From UBA1422 sp041752735 (GTDB lineage: Bacteria; Bacillota; Clostridia; Peptostreptococcales; Anaerovoracaceae), in the NCBI GenBank assembly GCA_041752735.1, contig JBGSVW010000006.1:1-64000 (forward strand): 64,000 nt of DNA, in the 5' to 3' direction. Within the stretch, counting starts at the first letter, position 1. Every line of letters begins with the position of its first letter. The notes beneath the pieces were generated by a model. It had not been told where the DNA came from. It ran no database searches and was given only the letters and a program-made list of their open reading frames with translations. The translations under genes were made by a program, and so were the position numbers. Of this stretch, positions 43,789 through 51,178 are shown piece after piece.

Positions 43789-44138
43789 ACTCACCGAAGA
43801 AGAGTTCCCCAAAAGGAATGTCAAGTAGGCGGGCCGCTCCGAAAAATCGTAGCCATAAAACGAATGAACGCCGTGAAAAGCGAAGTTCGAAACAAGGTTG
43901 AAATCCTGTTCACTAAGAGCTAATCGAGAGATTACATTCGAAGGAATAAGGAACAGTCGATGAAGTCGGGATTCAGCGTTTTGTGCCGATATGGTACATG
44001 AATCTGAGAGATATGATAGTCTTAGTACAGCATATCGAAACCGAATAGGAGTAGTAAAAGAAAGGAGGATATACTCCATTGTGGTATACCCTCAACTAAA
44101 GGGTAGATGAATTCAATAGAATTATCTACCCTTTGTCT
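43789..44138 (+). ncRNA. Putative structured non-coding RNA, ~350 nt, family not identified
   Basis: The span lies between a near-consensus promoter and a terminator-like hairpin and has no convincing plus-strand ORF. Many local stems can be drawn: GTTCC/GGAAT at about 43804-43819; TCGT/ACGA near 43848-43863; AACA-GG/CC-TGTT at about 43890-43910; TAATC-GAGA-GATTA at 43921-43934 (GNRA loop); GGATTCA/TGAATCT closing GTGCC/GGTAC at 43969-44006; GATATG/CATATC at 44010-44037; and GGAGTA/TACTCC at 44047-44077. It lacks the signature motifs of RNase P RNA, tmRNA, SRP RNA and 6S RNA. Large clostridial RNAs such as the raiA motif, HEARO or OLE are the families to compare first. Confidence 0.6.
44098..44134 (+). 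terminator. Terminator-like hairpin at the 3' end of the ncRNA
   Basis: AAAGGGTAGAT (44098-44108) pairs with ATCTACCCTTT (44124-44134), and an inner AATTC/GAATT continues the stem past one bulged G. The following sequence is T-rich but interrupted. Confidence 0.7.
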
Positions 44139-44179
44139 TTGCGTTTATTTTCTAATTTAGTTCATTCTTTTTTGAAAAG

Positions 44180-44713
44180 CTATAAAAAGTTGGCCCAAGG
44201 GCGATTTTCTTTGTCCACCGATGCCCAGTATGCTAGCCGCACCGATAAAAGATTGGCAGCTTCTGATAGCGTCTTTTCCTGGTCACCTTGAGAATTTAGA
44301 ATCACCGCAGCTTGCACGGCATATGCTACATAAGCAGGCGAATGGGTGGCAACATGAACCACGCCGATGATCTGCCCCATGGCATGGGCCGCCGCAACTG
44401 CAGCATCTAATTTTATATCATCTATTTCCGGATTTCTCTTCGCCAATTTTGCATCTCTTGCTGCCTCATGGGTTTCCCGGGCGGCTTTTTTTGCCTGGGG
44501 CATTTTTATTTCACCGCGAGACCAAGCATCGGCGGCTTCAAAGGCTTGAGCGGGTCGAGGATCTTCCGGAAATGCGGCCATGTAAATCTCCAGAATCTCT
44601 TTCCCGGTGTCCAGTGCCCATAAGACCAATGTCCGGTGGTCCTGCCGGCCGATACTCTCATACAAAGACAGCAGATTGGGATGATCATAAATCGCCTTTA
44701 GGTTTGTCTTCAT
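44180..44713 (-). CDS. Imm5-like putative immunity protein
   Basis: A 177-residue all-helical protein resembling the Imm5-like family: LVLWALDTGKEILEIY, PRPAQAFEAADAWSRGEI, KKAARETHEAARDA and VAAAHAMGQIIGVVHVATHSPAYVAYAVQA. That family was named for toxin immunity, but no toxin gene is nearby, so the role here is open. ATG at 44713 overlaps the hisD-family stop by 4 bp, so the two are translationally coupled. A longer open frame upstream is a shadow of that gene. Confidence 0.75.
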   Translation of the reverse strand: MKTNLKAIYDHPNLLSLYESIGRQDHRTLVLWALDTGKEILEIYMAAFPEDPRPAQAFEAADAWSRGEIKMPQAKKAARETHEAARDAKLAKRNPEIDDIKLDAAVAAAHAMGQIIGVVHVATHSPAYVAYAVQAAVILNSQGDQEKTLSEAANLLSVRLAYWASVDKENRPWANFL

Positions 44714-45990
44714 TTTTCGTCCAGCAGCTGTCTGGCTTCCGCAGCACGGGCATGGGCTTCCAGCCCTTCTCCTCTTGCAAGAGTGGATACGATGGGCAAT
44801 ATGGTTTTCACTCCTTTGGCATCCAGCTTCTGATGGGTGCATACCTTTAGGAAGGTCCCAACCCACAGTCCACCTGTATACCGAGCGGCACCCAAAGTTG
44901 GGAGTGTATGATTGGTTCCTGTGGCATAGTCTCCAAAGACTTCTGCGGTCCTTTGCCCAATAAATAGGGAACCGTAATTCCGAAGTTGCGCAGTTAAAGA
45001 CGATTCTAGTTTTTCTTCAACCATAATTTCCAAATGCTCCGGCGCATAACTGTTGGCATATTCAATTGCCTCGGTCAAATCCGCTGCCAGCAGGATTTCC
45101 CCATAATCTTTCCAGGATTGAGCTGCAATGGCTCGTGTAGACAAGTCCTCCAGTTGATTCTCAACCTGTGCCAGCACCGCCTCGCCCAAAGCAAAATCTG
45201 TAGTTACCAGAATTCCCTTAGCGACTTTGTCATGCTCCGACTGGGCCAGCAAATCTGCTGCGATAATTCTTGGATTGGCTGTGCCGTCTGCGATGACCAG
45301 CACTTCGCTGGGTCCGGCGAGAAAGTCAATGCCAATCTGGCCGAAACACTGCCTTTTTGCCTCCGTAACATAACTATTGCCCGGCCCCACAATCAGGTCC
45401 ACTGGTTTGATGGACGCGGTGCCGTATGTGGCTGCGGCAACGGCTTGTGCGCCGCCGACCACATAAATTTCATCCATTCCCGCCATATTCATGGCCACAA
45501 GGGTTTTTGGGTGAATGTTGGGCGTTCCTTTCATAGCCGGAGAGCATCCGATGACACGTGGCACCCCGGCAACCTTTGCCGGAATTCCCAACATCAAGGC
45601 GGTGGAATAGAGGGGGTAGCTTCCTCCTGGCACGTAACAGCAACACCCGTCAACGGGAATAACTCGGTGTCCTAAGGTAATACCCGGCATGGGCGTAACC
45701 CCTTCCAATGATGTGAACAATGTCTTTTGCGCTTGGGCAAATGCTCGGATATTGGCTGCGGCCTGCTCCATTTTTTTAATGTCTGAGGCTTCCACTTGTT
45801 GATATGCATCTGCGATTTCCTGATCACTGACCCGAAGGGATTCCCTATGGCACTGATCAAAATCCGAATTATATGTGCGCAGTGCCTGGTCTCCCCGAGC
45901 GCTGACTTCTTCGATGATGTTTGCAACCCGTCCGGCCAACTCAGCCGAGTCTGCCAAGGAACGGGGCATTGCTTGTTTCATGGTTTTCAT
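44710..45990 (-). CDS. Histidinol dehydrogenase-family protein (HisD or HpsN-like paralogue)
   Basis: A 426-residue Zn- and NAD-dependent dehydrogenase of the HisD family. Metal and catalytic residues are kept: Gln/His in LLAQSEHD, Glu-His in YAPEHLEI, Asp in GDYATGTNH and the C-terminal EGLEAH. However, CYVPGGSYPLYSTALM, EAKRQCFGQIGIDFLAGPSE and AARYTGGLWVGTFLK resemble the paralogous group that includes sulfopropanediol dehydrogenase HpsN more than classical HisD. It is ~13 kb from the his operon, which has no hisD. It could be the cell's histidinol dehydrogenase or a dehydrogenase for another amino or hydroxy substrate. Confidence 0.75.
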   Translation of the reverse strand: MKTMKQAMPRSLADSAELAGRVANIIEEVSARGDQALRTYNSDFDQCHRESLRVSDQEIADAYQQVEASDIKKMEQAAANIRAFAQAQKTLFTSLEGVTPMPGITLGHRVIPVDGCCCYVPGGSYPLYSTALMLGIPAKVAGVPRVIGCSPAMKGTPNIHPKTLVAMNMAGMDEIYVVGGAQAVAAATYGTASIKPVDLIVGPGNSYVTEAKRQCFGQIGIDFLAGPSEVLVIADGTANPRIIAADLLAQSEHDKVAKGILVTTDFALGEAVLAQVENQLEDLSTRAIAAQSWKDYGEILLAADLTEAIEYANSYAPEHLEIMVEEKLESSLTAQLRNYGSLFIGQRTAEVFGDYATGTNHTLPTLGAARYTGGLWVGTFLKVCTHQKLDAKGVKTILPIVSTLARGEGLEAHARAAEARQLLDEK

Positions 45991-46126
45991 GCTTGCTACC
46001 TACTCTTTTCTTTAATGGTGGATGTTATGCTTTATTGTAATTGGCAAGGCCTTCCTTTGTCAATGAAAACAGGCCGTCGCAGGCAGCATCAGACAGGATT
46101 GACTGCAAAATCCATCTGCGTTTTCC

Positions 46127-46155
46127 TTGACTTCACGTTTTCCCAAAGATATACT
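46127..46155 (+). promoter_or_regulatory. mntP promoter predicting a leaderless mRNA
   Basis: TTGACT (46127-46132), a 17-bp spacer and TATACT (46150-46155). Only six bases separate the -10 box from the ATG at 46162, so the transcript should begin at or next to the start codon. No Shine-Dalgarno sequence precedes the ATG. Confidence 0.65.
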
Positions 46156-46161
46156 CTTTTC

Positions 46162-46728
46162 ATGAGTTTATTAGAATTACTGCTGGTAGCAGTCGGTCTC
46201 TCCATGGATGCCTTCGCCGTGGCCATATGCAAGGGCCTTTCCATACAACAAGAACATCAGAAGCGATCTGCCTCACAATCCATTTATACCGGTTTGTGGT
46301 TTGGCATATTCCAAGGTGCAATGCCTCTCATTGGTTACTTTGTCGGGGCCAAATTCAGCACATTGGTCAGCGGCTTCGACCACTGGATTGTTTTTCTGCT
46401 CTTGCTCCTCATTGGAGGCAAGATGATTAAGGAGTCCCGGGAAGCGGATTCATGTCCCAACCCATCATTCAAGCCTATGACCATGCTGCCTTTGGCCGTG
46501 GCAACTAGTATTGACGCGTTGGCTGTGGGGGTCTCGTTCGCTTTCCTAAAGGTTAACATTGTTGAAGCTTCCTCCATCATTGCGGCAACCACCTTTCTCT
46601 TGTCGGCAATCGGCGTCCAGGTGGGCTGTTTTTTCGGCACCCGATTCAAATCCAGGGCAGAATTGGCGGGTGGTTTGGTCTTGATTGCCATCGGCACCAA
46701 AATTCTTATAGAGCATCTTCTGGGTTAG
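46162..46728 (+). CDS. mntP: Manganese efflux pump MntP
   Basis: A 188-residue membrane protein with six spans in two similar halves, each with the Asp-containing motif of the family (GLSMDAFAVAICKG and ATSIDALAVGVSF), plus conserved GLWFGIFQGAMPLIGYF. It exports excess Mn(II). ATG at 46162 is the family start; the open frame extends upstream to ~45796 but only across the promoter and the antisense hisD-family gene. No yybP-ykoY manganese riboswitch was recognised ahead of it. Confidence 0.9.
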   Translation: MSLLELLLVAVGLSMDAFAVAICKGLSIQQEHQKRSASQSIYTGLWFGIFQGAMPLIGYFVGAKFSTLVSGFDHWIVFLLLLLIGGKMIKESREADSCPNPSFKPMTMLPLAVATSIDALAVGVSFAFLKVNIVEASSIIAATTFLLSAIGVQVGCFFGTRFKSRAELAGGLVLIAIGTKILIEHLLG

Positions 46729-46744
46729 TATGAATAATCTACCC

Positions 46745-46773
46745 TTTACAGAATCGGTTTAACGTGGTAAACT
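46745..46773 (+). promoter_or_regulatory. Promoter of the aro operon
   Basis: TTTACA (46745-46750), 17-bp spacer and TAAACT (46768-46773), 33 bp ahead of the leader peptide start codon. Confidence 0.65.
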
Positions 46774-46805
46774 CTAACAAAGACAAAACGAAAGGAACTA
46801 GTCCA

Positions 46806-46886
46806 TTGAAACATTCAGCAGTGGTAGCAAAATACTTTTATTACTACTTTACCTACGGTAAGGTGTATTTTGCTGCTGAGAGATAA
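46806..46886 (+). CDS. Tyr/Phe-rich leader peptide of the aro operon
   Basis: A 26-codon ORF starting with TTG at 46806, 9 nt after AAAGGA. Its middle reads YFYYYFTYGKVYF: nine of thirteen residues (10-22) are aromatic (six Tyr, three Phe). It should be a regulatory leader peptide whose translation rate reports the supply of charged tRNA-Tyr and tRNA-Phe. It ends 30 nt before an intrinsic terminator, which lies ahead of the DAHP synthase gene. Confidence 0.85.
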   Translation: MKHSAVVAKYFYYYFTYGKVYFAAER

Positions 46887-46951
46887 CTTTCCTTTTGGAA
46901 ATCACTCGAAACCTTTCTCCACAGGCAAAATATACCTGTGGAGTTTTTTTT
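46824..46951 (+). promoter_or_regulatory. Transcription attenuator with leader, antiterminator and terminator
   Basis: Four segments fit classical attenuation. Segment 1 GTAGCAAAATAC (46824-46835) can pair with segment 2 GTATTTTGCTGC (46865-46876). Segment 2 as GGTGTATTTTGC (46862-46873) can instead pair with segment 3 GCAAAATATACC (46925-46936), 12 bp with one G-U. Segment 3 overlaps the terminator CTCCACAGG/CCTGTGGAG (46917-46943), which is followed by eight T residues (46944-46951). A ribosome stalled on the first Tyr codons covers segment 1 and favours 2:3 (read-through). One that reaches the stop codon covers segment 2 and favours termination. Confidence 0.85.
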
Positions 46952-47015
46952 ACCCCAAAGGTAATCTGGCCGGGGGTAAATCAGGAATCATCGTAGAAAA
47001 GCGGAGGAACACCCA

Positions 47016-48032
47016 ATGATTATCGTATTAAAAGAAAATCCGGAACAAAAACAGTTGGACAACCTGGTGGCATGGCTCAAAAGTATGGACATGGAGATCC
47101 ATTACAGTCAATACGGCACCACCACGATTATGGGGATTATCGGGGAGACAGCCATGGTGGACACAGAGCTGATTGAAGCTTTGGATATTGTGGAAAGCGT
47201 CAAACGGATTACTGAACCCTACAAAAACGCCAACCGGAAATTTCACCCCAAAGACACCATCATTGATATTGGTCCGGTTAAGCTGGGGGGCGGCCATTTT
47301 GCTGTCATCGCCGGTCCTTGCTCCATCGAATCCATGAATCAGGTTTGCTCCATTGCGGAAGAAGTCAAAGCAGCTGGTGCCCTATTATACAGAGGTGGTG
47401 CATTCAAACCGCGGACCTCTCCCTATGCCTTCCAGGGCATGCGTGAAACCGGTATTGAATTCTTATTGGAAGCCAAGCGACGTTCCGGGCTACCGGTGGT
47501 CACGGAAGTTATGGACGTGTCCCACCTGCCCCTCTTTGAGGACGTGGATGTGATTCAGGTAGGCGCAAGAAATATGCAAAACTTCGAGCTACTCAAGGAG
47601 CTGGGCAAGTTGGATAAACCGATTCTCTTGAAACGTGGGCTTTCCAGCACCATCAGCGAATTTCTCATGAGCGCCGAGTACATCATGGCCGGCGGAAACC
47701 ATAAGGTCATCCTATGCGAACGAGGCATCCGAACCTTTGAAACCGCCATGCGCAATACCTTGGACTTGTCCTGTATTCCCTTGATTAAAAGTCTTTCCCA
47801 TCTGCCCATCATTGTGGACCCCAGCCATGCCACAGGCATTGCTTCCCTGGTGAAGCCCATGTCCATGGCCGCTGTAGCGGCAGGCGCGGATGGTCTGATG
47901 ATCGAGGTGCACAACGACCCGGTTCACGCACTCTGCGACGGAGCTCAGTCATTGACTCCGGCCGCTTTTCAGGATGTGATGAACGCTGTGATGCAGATTT
48001 TGCCACTGGCATATAAAGGAGAAACAAAATGA
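47016..48032 (+). CDS. aroF: DAHP synthase (type I-beta with N-terminal regulatory domain)
   Basis: The 338-residue first enzyme of the shikimate pathway, joining PEP and erythrose 4-phosphate. Residues ~1-70 form the ferredoxin-like regulatory domain known from Thermotoga DAHP synthase, where Tyr and Phe inhibit. The barrel carries AGPCSIES, GGAFKPRTSPYAFQG, LLKRG and DPSHATG. GCGGAGG precedes the ATG. It is the first structural gene behind the Tyr/Phe attenuator, so aromatic end products likely control both its synthesis and its activity. Confidence 0.93.
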   Translation: MIIVLKENPEQKQLDNLVAWLKSMDMEIHYSQYGTTTIMGIIGETAMVDTELIEALDIVESVKRITEPYKNANRKFHPKDTIIDIGPVKLGGGHFAVIAGPCSIESMNQVCSIAEEVKAAGALLYRGGAFKPRTSPYAFQGMRETGIEFLLEAKRRSGLPVVTEVMDVSHLPLFEDVDVIQVGARNMQNFELLKELGKLDKPILLKRGLSSTISEFLMSAEYIMAGGNHKVILCERGIRTFETAMRNTLDLSCIPLIKSLSHLPIIVDPSHATGIASLVKPMSMAAVAAGADGLMIEVHNDPVHALCDGAQSLTPAAFQDVMNAVMQILPLAYKGETK

Positions 48033-48868
48033 TAGGAGTCATCGGACTGGGGCTGGTCGGCGGATCCATGGCCAAAGCTCTGAATCAAAATACGGATCAT
48101 ACGGTTTACGGATATGACATCAATGAAACCATCAGCCAAAAGGCCAAACTGGTCAACGCCATTGAAGATGTGCTGACTGATGAAATGCTACCCGAGTGCG
48201 ACGTAGTGGTAGTTGCCTTGTATCCGGAAGCAACCATTGAATATGTCAAGTCCCATGCGGGTCTCTTCAAGAAAGGATCCATTGTATTAGACTGCTGCGG
48301 CGTCAAGGAAGTAGTATGTTCAGCATTGGAACCCATCGCCCGGGAAAATGGATTTGTCTTTATGGGCGGTCATCCCATGGCAGGCATCGAACACTCCGGA
48401 TTTGAGTATTCCAAGAAAGCTTTGTTTGACAAGGCTTCAATGATTCTTGTGCCTGCAAAGGATACCCGGATTGAGGACATCGAATTGATTCGAAACCTTT
48501 GCAAAGCAATTGGCTTCACCATGATTCAGATGTCCACTCCAAAGGAACACGACCGGATGATCGCCTTCACATCCCAACTTCCCCATGTAATCTCCGGTGC
48601 TTACATCCGCAGCGATGCCGCAAAAGGTCATCAGGGGTATTCCGCCGGTAGTTATTGGGATATGTCCCGTGTTGCAAAGCTCAACGAAGATATGTGGACC
48701 GAATTGTTTATGGACAATCCCGAATTTCTGGTCAATGAGCTTTCGGCTATGGCCAAACGCCTAACCGAGTACAGTGATGCCATTGCCCGTGGAGATCAAG
48801 AGACATTGCGGCAGCTTCTTCGAGATGGTAGAATAAAGAAAGAGACCATTGATAAAGAATTTTTCTAA
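48029..48868 (+). CDS. tyrA: Prephenate dehydrogenase
   Basis: A 279-residue NAD-dependent enzyme making 4-hydroxyphenylpyruvate for tyrosine. The Rossmann motif is IGVIGLGLVGGSMA, the active-site region GGHPMAGIEHSG, followed by the helical dimerization half with ISGAYI. No chorismate mutase or ACT domain is present; chorismate mutase is supplied by pheA in the leu operon. It overlaps aroF by 4 bp. Confidence 0.93.
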   Translation: MIGVIGLGLVGGSMAKALNQNTDHTVYGYDINETISQKAKLVNAIEDVLTDEMLPECDVVVVALYPEATIEYVKSHAGLFKKGSIVLDCCGVKEVVCSALEPIARENGFVFMGGHPMAGIEHSGFEYSKKALFDKASMILVPAKDTRIEDIELIRNLCKAIGFTMIQMSTPKEHDRMIAFTSQLPHVISGAYIRSDAAKGHQGYSAGSYWDMSRVAKLNEDMWTELFMDNPEFLVNELSAMAKRLTEYSDAIARGDQETLRQLLRDGRIKKETIDKEFF

Positions 48869-48908
48869 ACACGTAATGACATTTCACGGTATTGCAAAGG
48901 AGAAAACA

Positions 48909-49994
48909 ATGATTCCTCTGACAATCAATACACATCAACCCTATAAAGTGATTTCGGAACCCGGTGCTTTGACCCAATTGGGCACCATATGTGCCGATAT
49001 TTTGAAACCCTGCAAAATATGTGTTGTCACAGAAGACAACGTGGATATTCTTTATTCCGATACTGTAACGGGCTCATTGGAAAAAGCCGGATTTTGCGTA
49101 CACAAAATTGTATTCTCTCCCGGCGAACACACAAAGAGTCTGGTTTCCGTCGGTTTACTGTTGGATTTTCTTTCAGAAAAAGAATTCACCAGAACCGATG
49201 TGGTGATTGCCCTGGGTGGCGGTGTCATGGGGGACCTCTCCGGGTTCGCTGCATCCGTTTATCTCCGAGGAATCCGATATATTCAAGTCCCAACCACCTT
49301 TCTGGCGGCTGTTGACTCTTCTGTTGGCGGAAAAACCGGAGTCAATCTGGCCTCCGGCAAAAATTTAGCAGGCACCTTCTGGCAACCAACTCTAGTAGTC
49401 TTTGATCCTATGACAATGGACACCCTGGCGGAGTCAATGATTTTGGACGGCTTGGCAGAAACCATAAAATGTGGCATGATAGCGGATAAAAATCTGTTGG
49501 ACTTTATAAAAGACACACCTTGGAATGGGTTGCCCACCGACAAAGCACTTTACGATTTTGTCCAGCGATGTGCCATCGGTGCCATTGGTGTCAAGCAAAA
49601 GCTGGTAGAAGAAGACGAAAAAGATTTGGCACAGCGCCAATTATTGAATTTCGGTCACACCATTGGACACGCCATTGAGCTATCCAGTAGATATACTGTT
49701 TCCCACGGCCAGGCTGTAGCAAAAGGAATGGTCATCGTCACCCGGGCAGCAATGATCAAAGGGTGGACCAAAGAAGACTGTCTAACTCCTTTGCTAAATG
49801 CCTTGGATAAGTTTGGGTTTTTATTGGATGTGCCATACACTGCCGAAAGCCTGGCAGAGATTGCCCTTCGGGACAAAAAAAGAAAAGGCAAGACCATCAA
49901 TCTGGTAATCCCAATCCGTCAGGGAGAAGGCGTCTTGAAGCCCATTGATGTTGACGACTTAAGTGACTTTATAGAAACGGGGTTACAACCATGA
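48909..49994 (+). CDS. aroB: 3-dehydroquinate synthase
   Basis: A 361-residue NAD- and metal-dependent cyclase turning DAHP into 3-dehydroquinate. Motifs: ALGGGVMGDLSGFAASVYLRG, PTTFLAAVDSSVGGKTGVN, and metal-ligand histidines in LNFGHTIGHAIE. ATG at 48909 follows AAAGGAG; an earlier in-frame start lies across the tyrA end and was rejected. Confidence 0.95.
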   Translation: MIPLTINTHQPYKVISEPGALTQLGTICADILKPCKICVVTEDNVDILYSDTVTGSLEKAGFCVHKIVFSPGEHTKSLVSVGLLLDFLSEKEFTRTDVVIALGGGVMGDLSGFAASVYLRGIRYIQVPTTFLAAVDSSVGGKTGVNLASGKNLAGTFWQPTLVVFDPMTMDTLAESMILDGLAETIKCGMIADKNLLDFIKDTPWNGLPTDKALYDFVQRCAIGAIGVKQKLVEEDEKDLAQRQLLNFGHTIGHAIELSSRYTVSHGQAVAKGMVIVTRAAMIKGWTKEDCLTPLLNALDKFGFLLDVPYTAESLAEIALRDKKRKGKTINLVIPIRQGEGVLKPIDVDDLSDFIETGLQP

Positions 49995-51178
49995 AAATGA
50001 TCATACAACCCGGACCCTTAAGTGGAACTTTATCCGCCATCCCTTCCAAGTCCCACGGGCATCGACTCTTGATTGCTGCTGCATTGTCCAGCCCACAAGG
50101 GCAGGTACAGCTCACCGAAACTTCTGAGGATCTTGAAGCCACTCGCACATGCCTGTCTGCTTTGCATGAAAGCGATCCAGTTCTCCCATGTAGGGAAAGC
50201 GGGTCCACCCTTCGGTTTCTTTTGCCTGTCGCCATGGCACATCAATCTCATGTCAGATTCCTGGGGGAAGGCAGGCTCTTGAAACGGCCCCTTTCTCCTC
50301 TCAAAGAAGAGATGGAGCGACATGGGTGTCGTTTTCATATGGGTAAGGGTGAGCTGGAGGTCAAAGGATTGCTCCAAAGCGGCTCTTACCATTTACGAGG
50401 AGACATCAGCTCACAGTATGTCACAGGTCTTTTATTTGCGCTCCCTTTGCTGGCAGGAGATAGTGAAATACTCCTTACTACCCCTTTGGAATCCTGTGGT
50501 TATGTAGATATGACCGTGCAAGTACTGACGGATGCAGGGATTCAAGTGAACATATCAACACAGGAAGGAACATTCGGGCCTCATCGTGAGGCACTTCTCA
50601 AATACAATATCCCAGGGGGGCAGCATTACCAGAGTCCCGAGTTGGCGATTCCCGAAGGCGACTGGTCCAACGGCGCCTTTTGGCTAGCTGCCAATTATGT
50701 GGGTTTTGGCAATCGGGTTACCTGCAACGGGCTTTCTGAAGATTCCCTGCAAGGCGACCGGATTATCTCAGACTTGCTCCGTGATTTCCCCAATGTCATC
50801 GATGGTTCCCAGATTCCAGACTTGATTCCCATCCTTGCCGTTGTGGCATCGGTGCGACCGGGAATCACCACCATCAAACATGCGGAGCGGCTCCGCTTGA
50901 AAGAAAGCGACCGATTGGAAACCACAGTCCGACTCATCCGCGATCTAGGTGGAGATGCGGAGGAGTTACCTGACGGGATGGTCATCCGAGGAAGGCCTCT
51001 GCTTCGAGGCGGTACAGTGGACGGATGTGGAGATCATCGAATCGTTATGTCTGCTGCCATTGCATCTACCGTCTGCACCGAGCCCGTCATCATAACCGGT
51101 GCTGAAGCCGTCAATAAGTCCTATCCCGGTTTTTTCCGGGATTTCAAAGGGTTGGGAGGGAAAATCAATGAAATCTAG
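49991..51178 (+). CDS. aroA: EPSP synthase (3-phosphoshikimate 1-carboxyvinyltransferase)
   Basis: A 395-residue enzyme with the inside-out barrel fold. Typical stretches: SKSHGHRLLIAAAL, CRESGSTLRFLLPVA, DISSQYVTGLLFALPLL, AERLRLKESDRLE and DGCGDHRIVMSAAI. It is ~30 residues shorter than the E. coli enzyme, within the range of Firmicute forms. It overlaps aroB by 4 bp and aroC by 11 bp. Confidence 0.94.
   Translation: MKMIIQPGPLSGTLSAIPSKSHGHRLLIAAALSSPQGQVQLTETSEDLEATRTCLSALHESDPVLPCRESGSTLRFLLPVAMAHQSHVRFLGEGRLLKRPLSPLKEEMERHGCRFHMGKGELEVKGLLQSGSYHLRGDISSQYVTGLLFALPLLAGDSEILLTTPLESCGYVDMTVQVLTDAGIQVNISTQEGTFGPHREALLKYNIPGGQHYQSPELAIPEGDWSNGAFWLAANYVGFGNRVTCNGLSEDSLQGDRIISDLLRDFPNVIDGSQIPDLIPILAVVASVRPGITTIKHAERLRLKESDRLETTVRLIRDLGGDAEELPDGMVIRGRPLLRGGTVDGCGDHRIVMSAAIASTVCTEPVIITGAEAVNKSYPGFFRDFKGLGGKINEI

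Noticed and set aside
43762..44079. 105-codon minus-strand ORF across the putative ncRNA
   Set aside because: It has no ribosome site, lies wholly antisense to a promoter-terminator RNA unit, and its apparent openness is explained by the structured RNA. Similar translated shadows are common over conserved ncRNAs.
45991..46161. Possible yybP-ykoY (Mn) riboswitch ahead of mntP
   Set aside because: The promoter sits directly against the start codon, leaving no transcribed leader, and no motif of that riboswitch was seen.
46737..46747. ATCTACCCTTT shared with the ncRNA terminator arm at 44124-44134
   Set aside because: An 11-base match, but it lies just before the aro promoter start and is not transcribed with aro; most likely coincidence.
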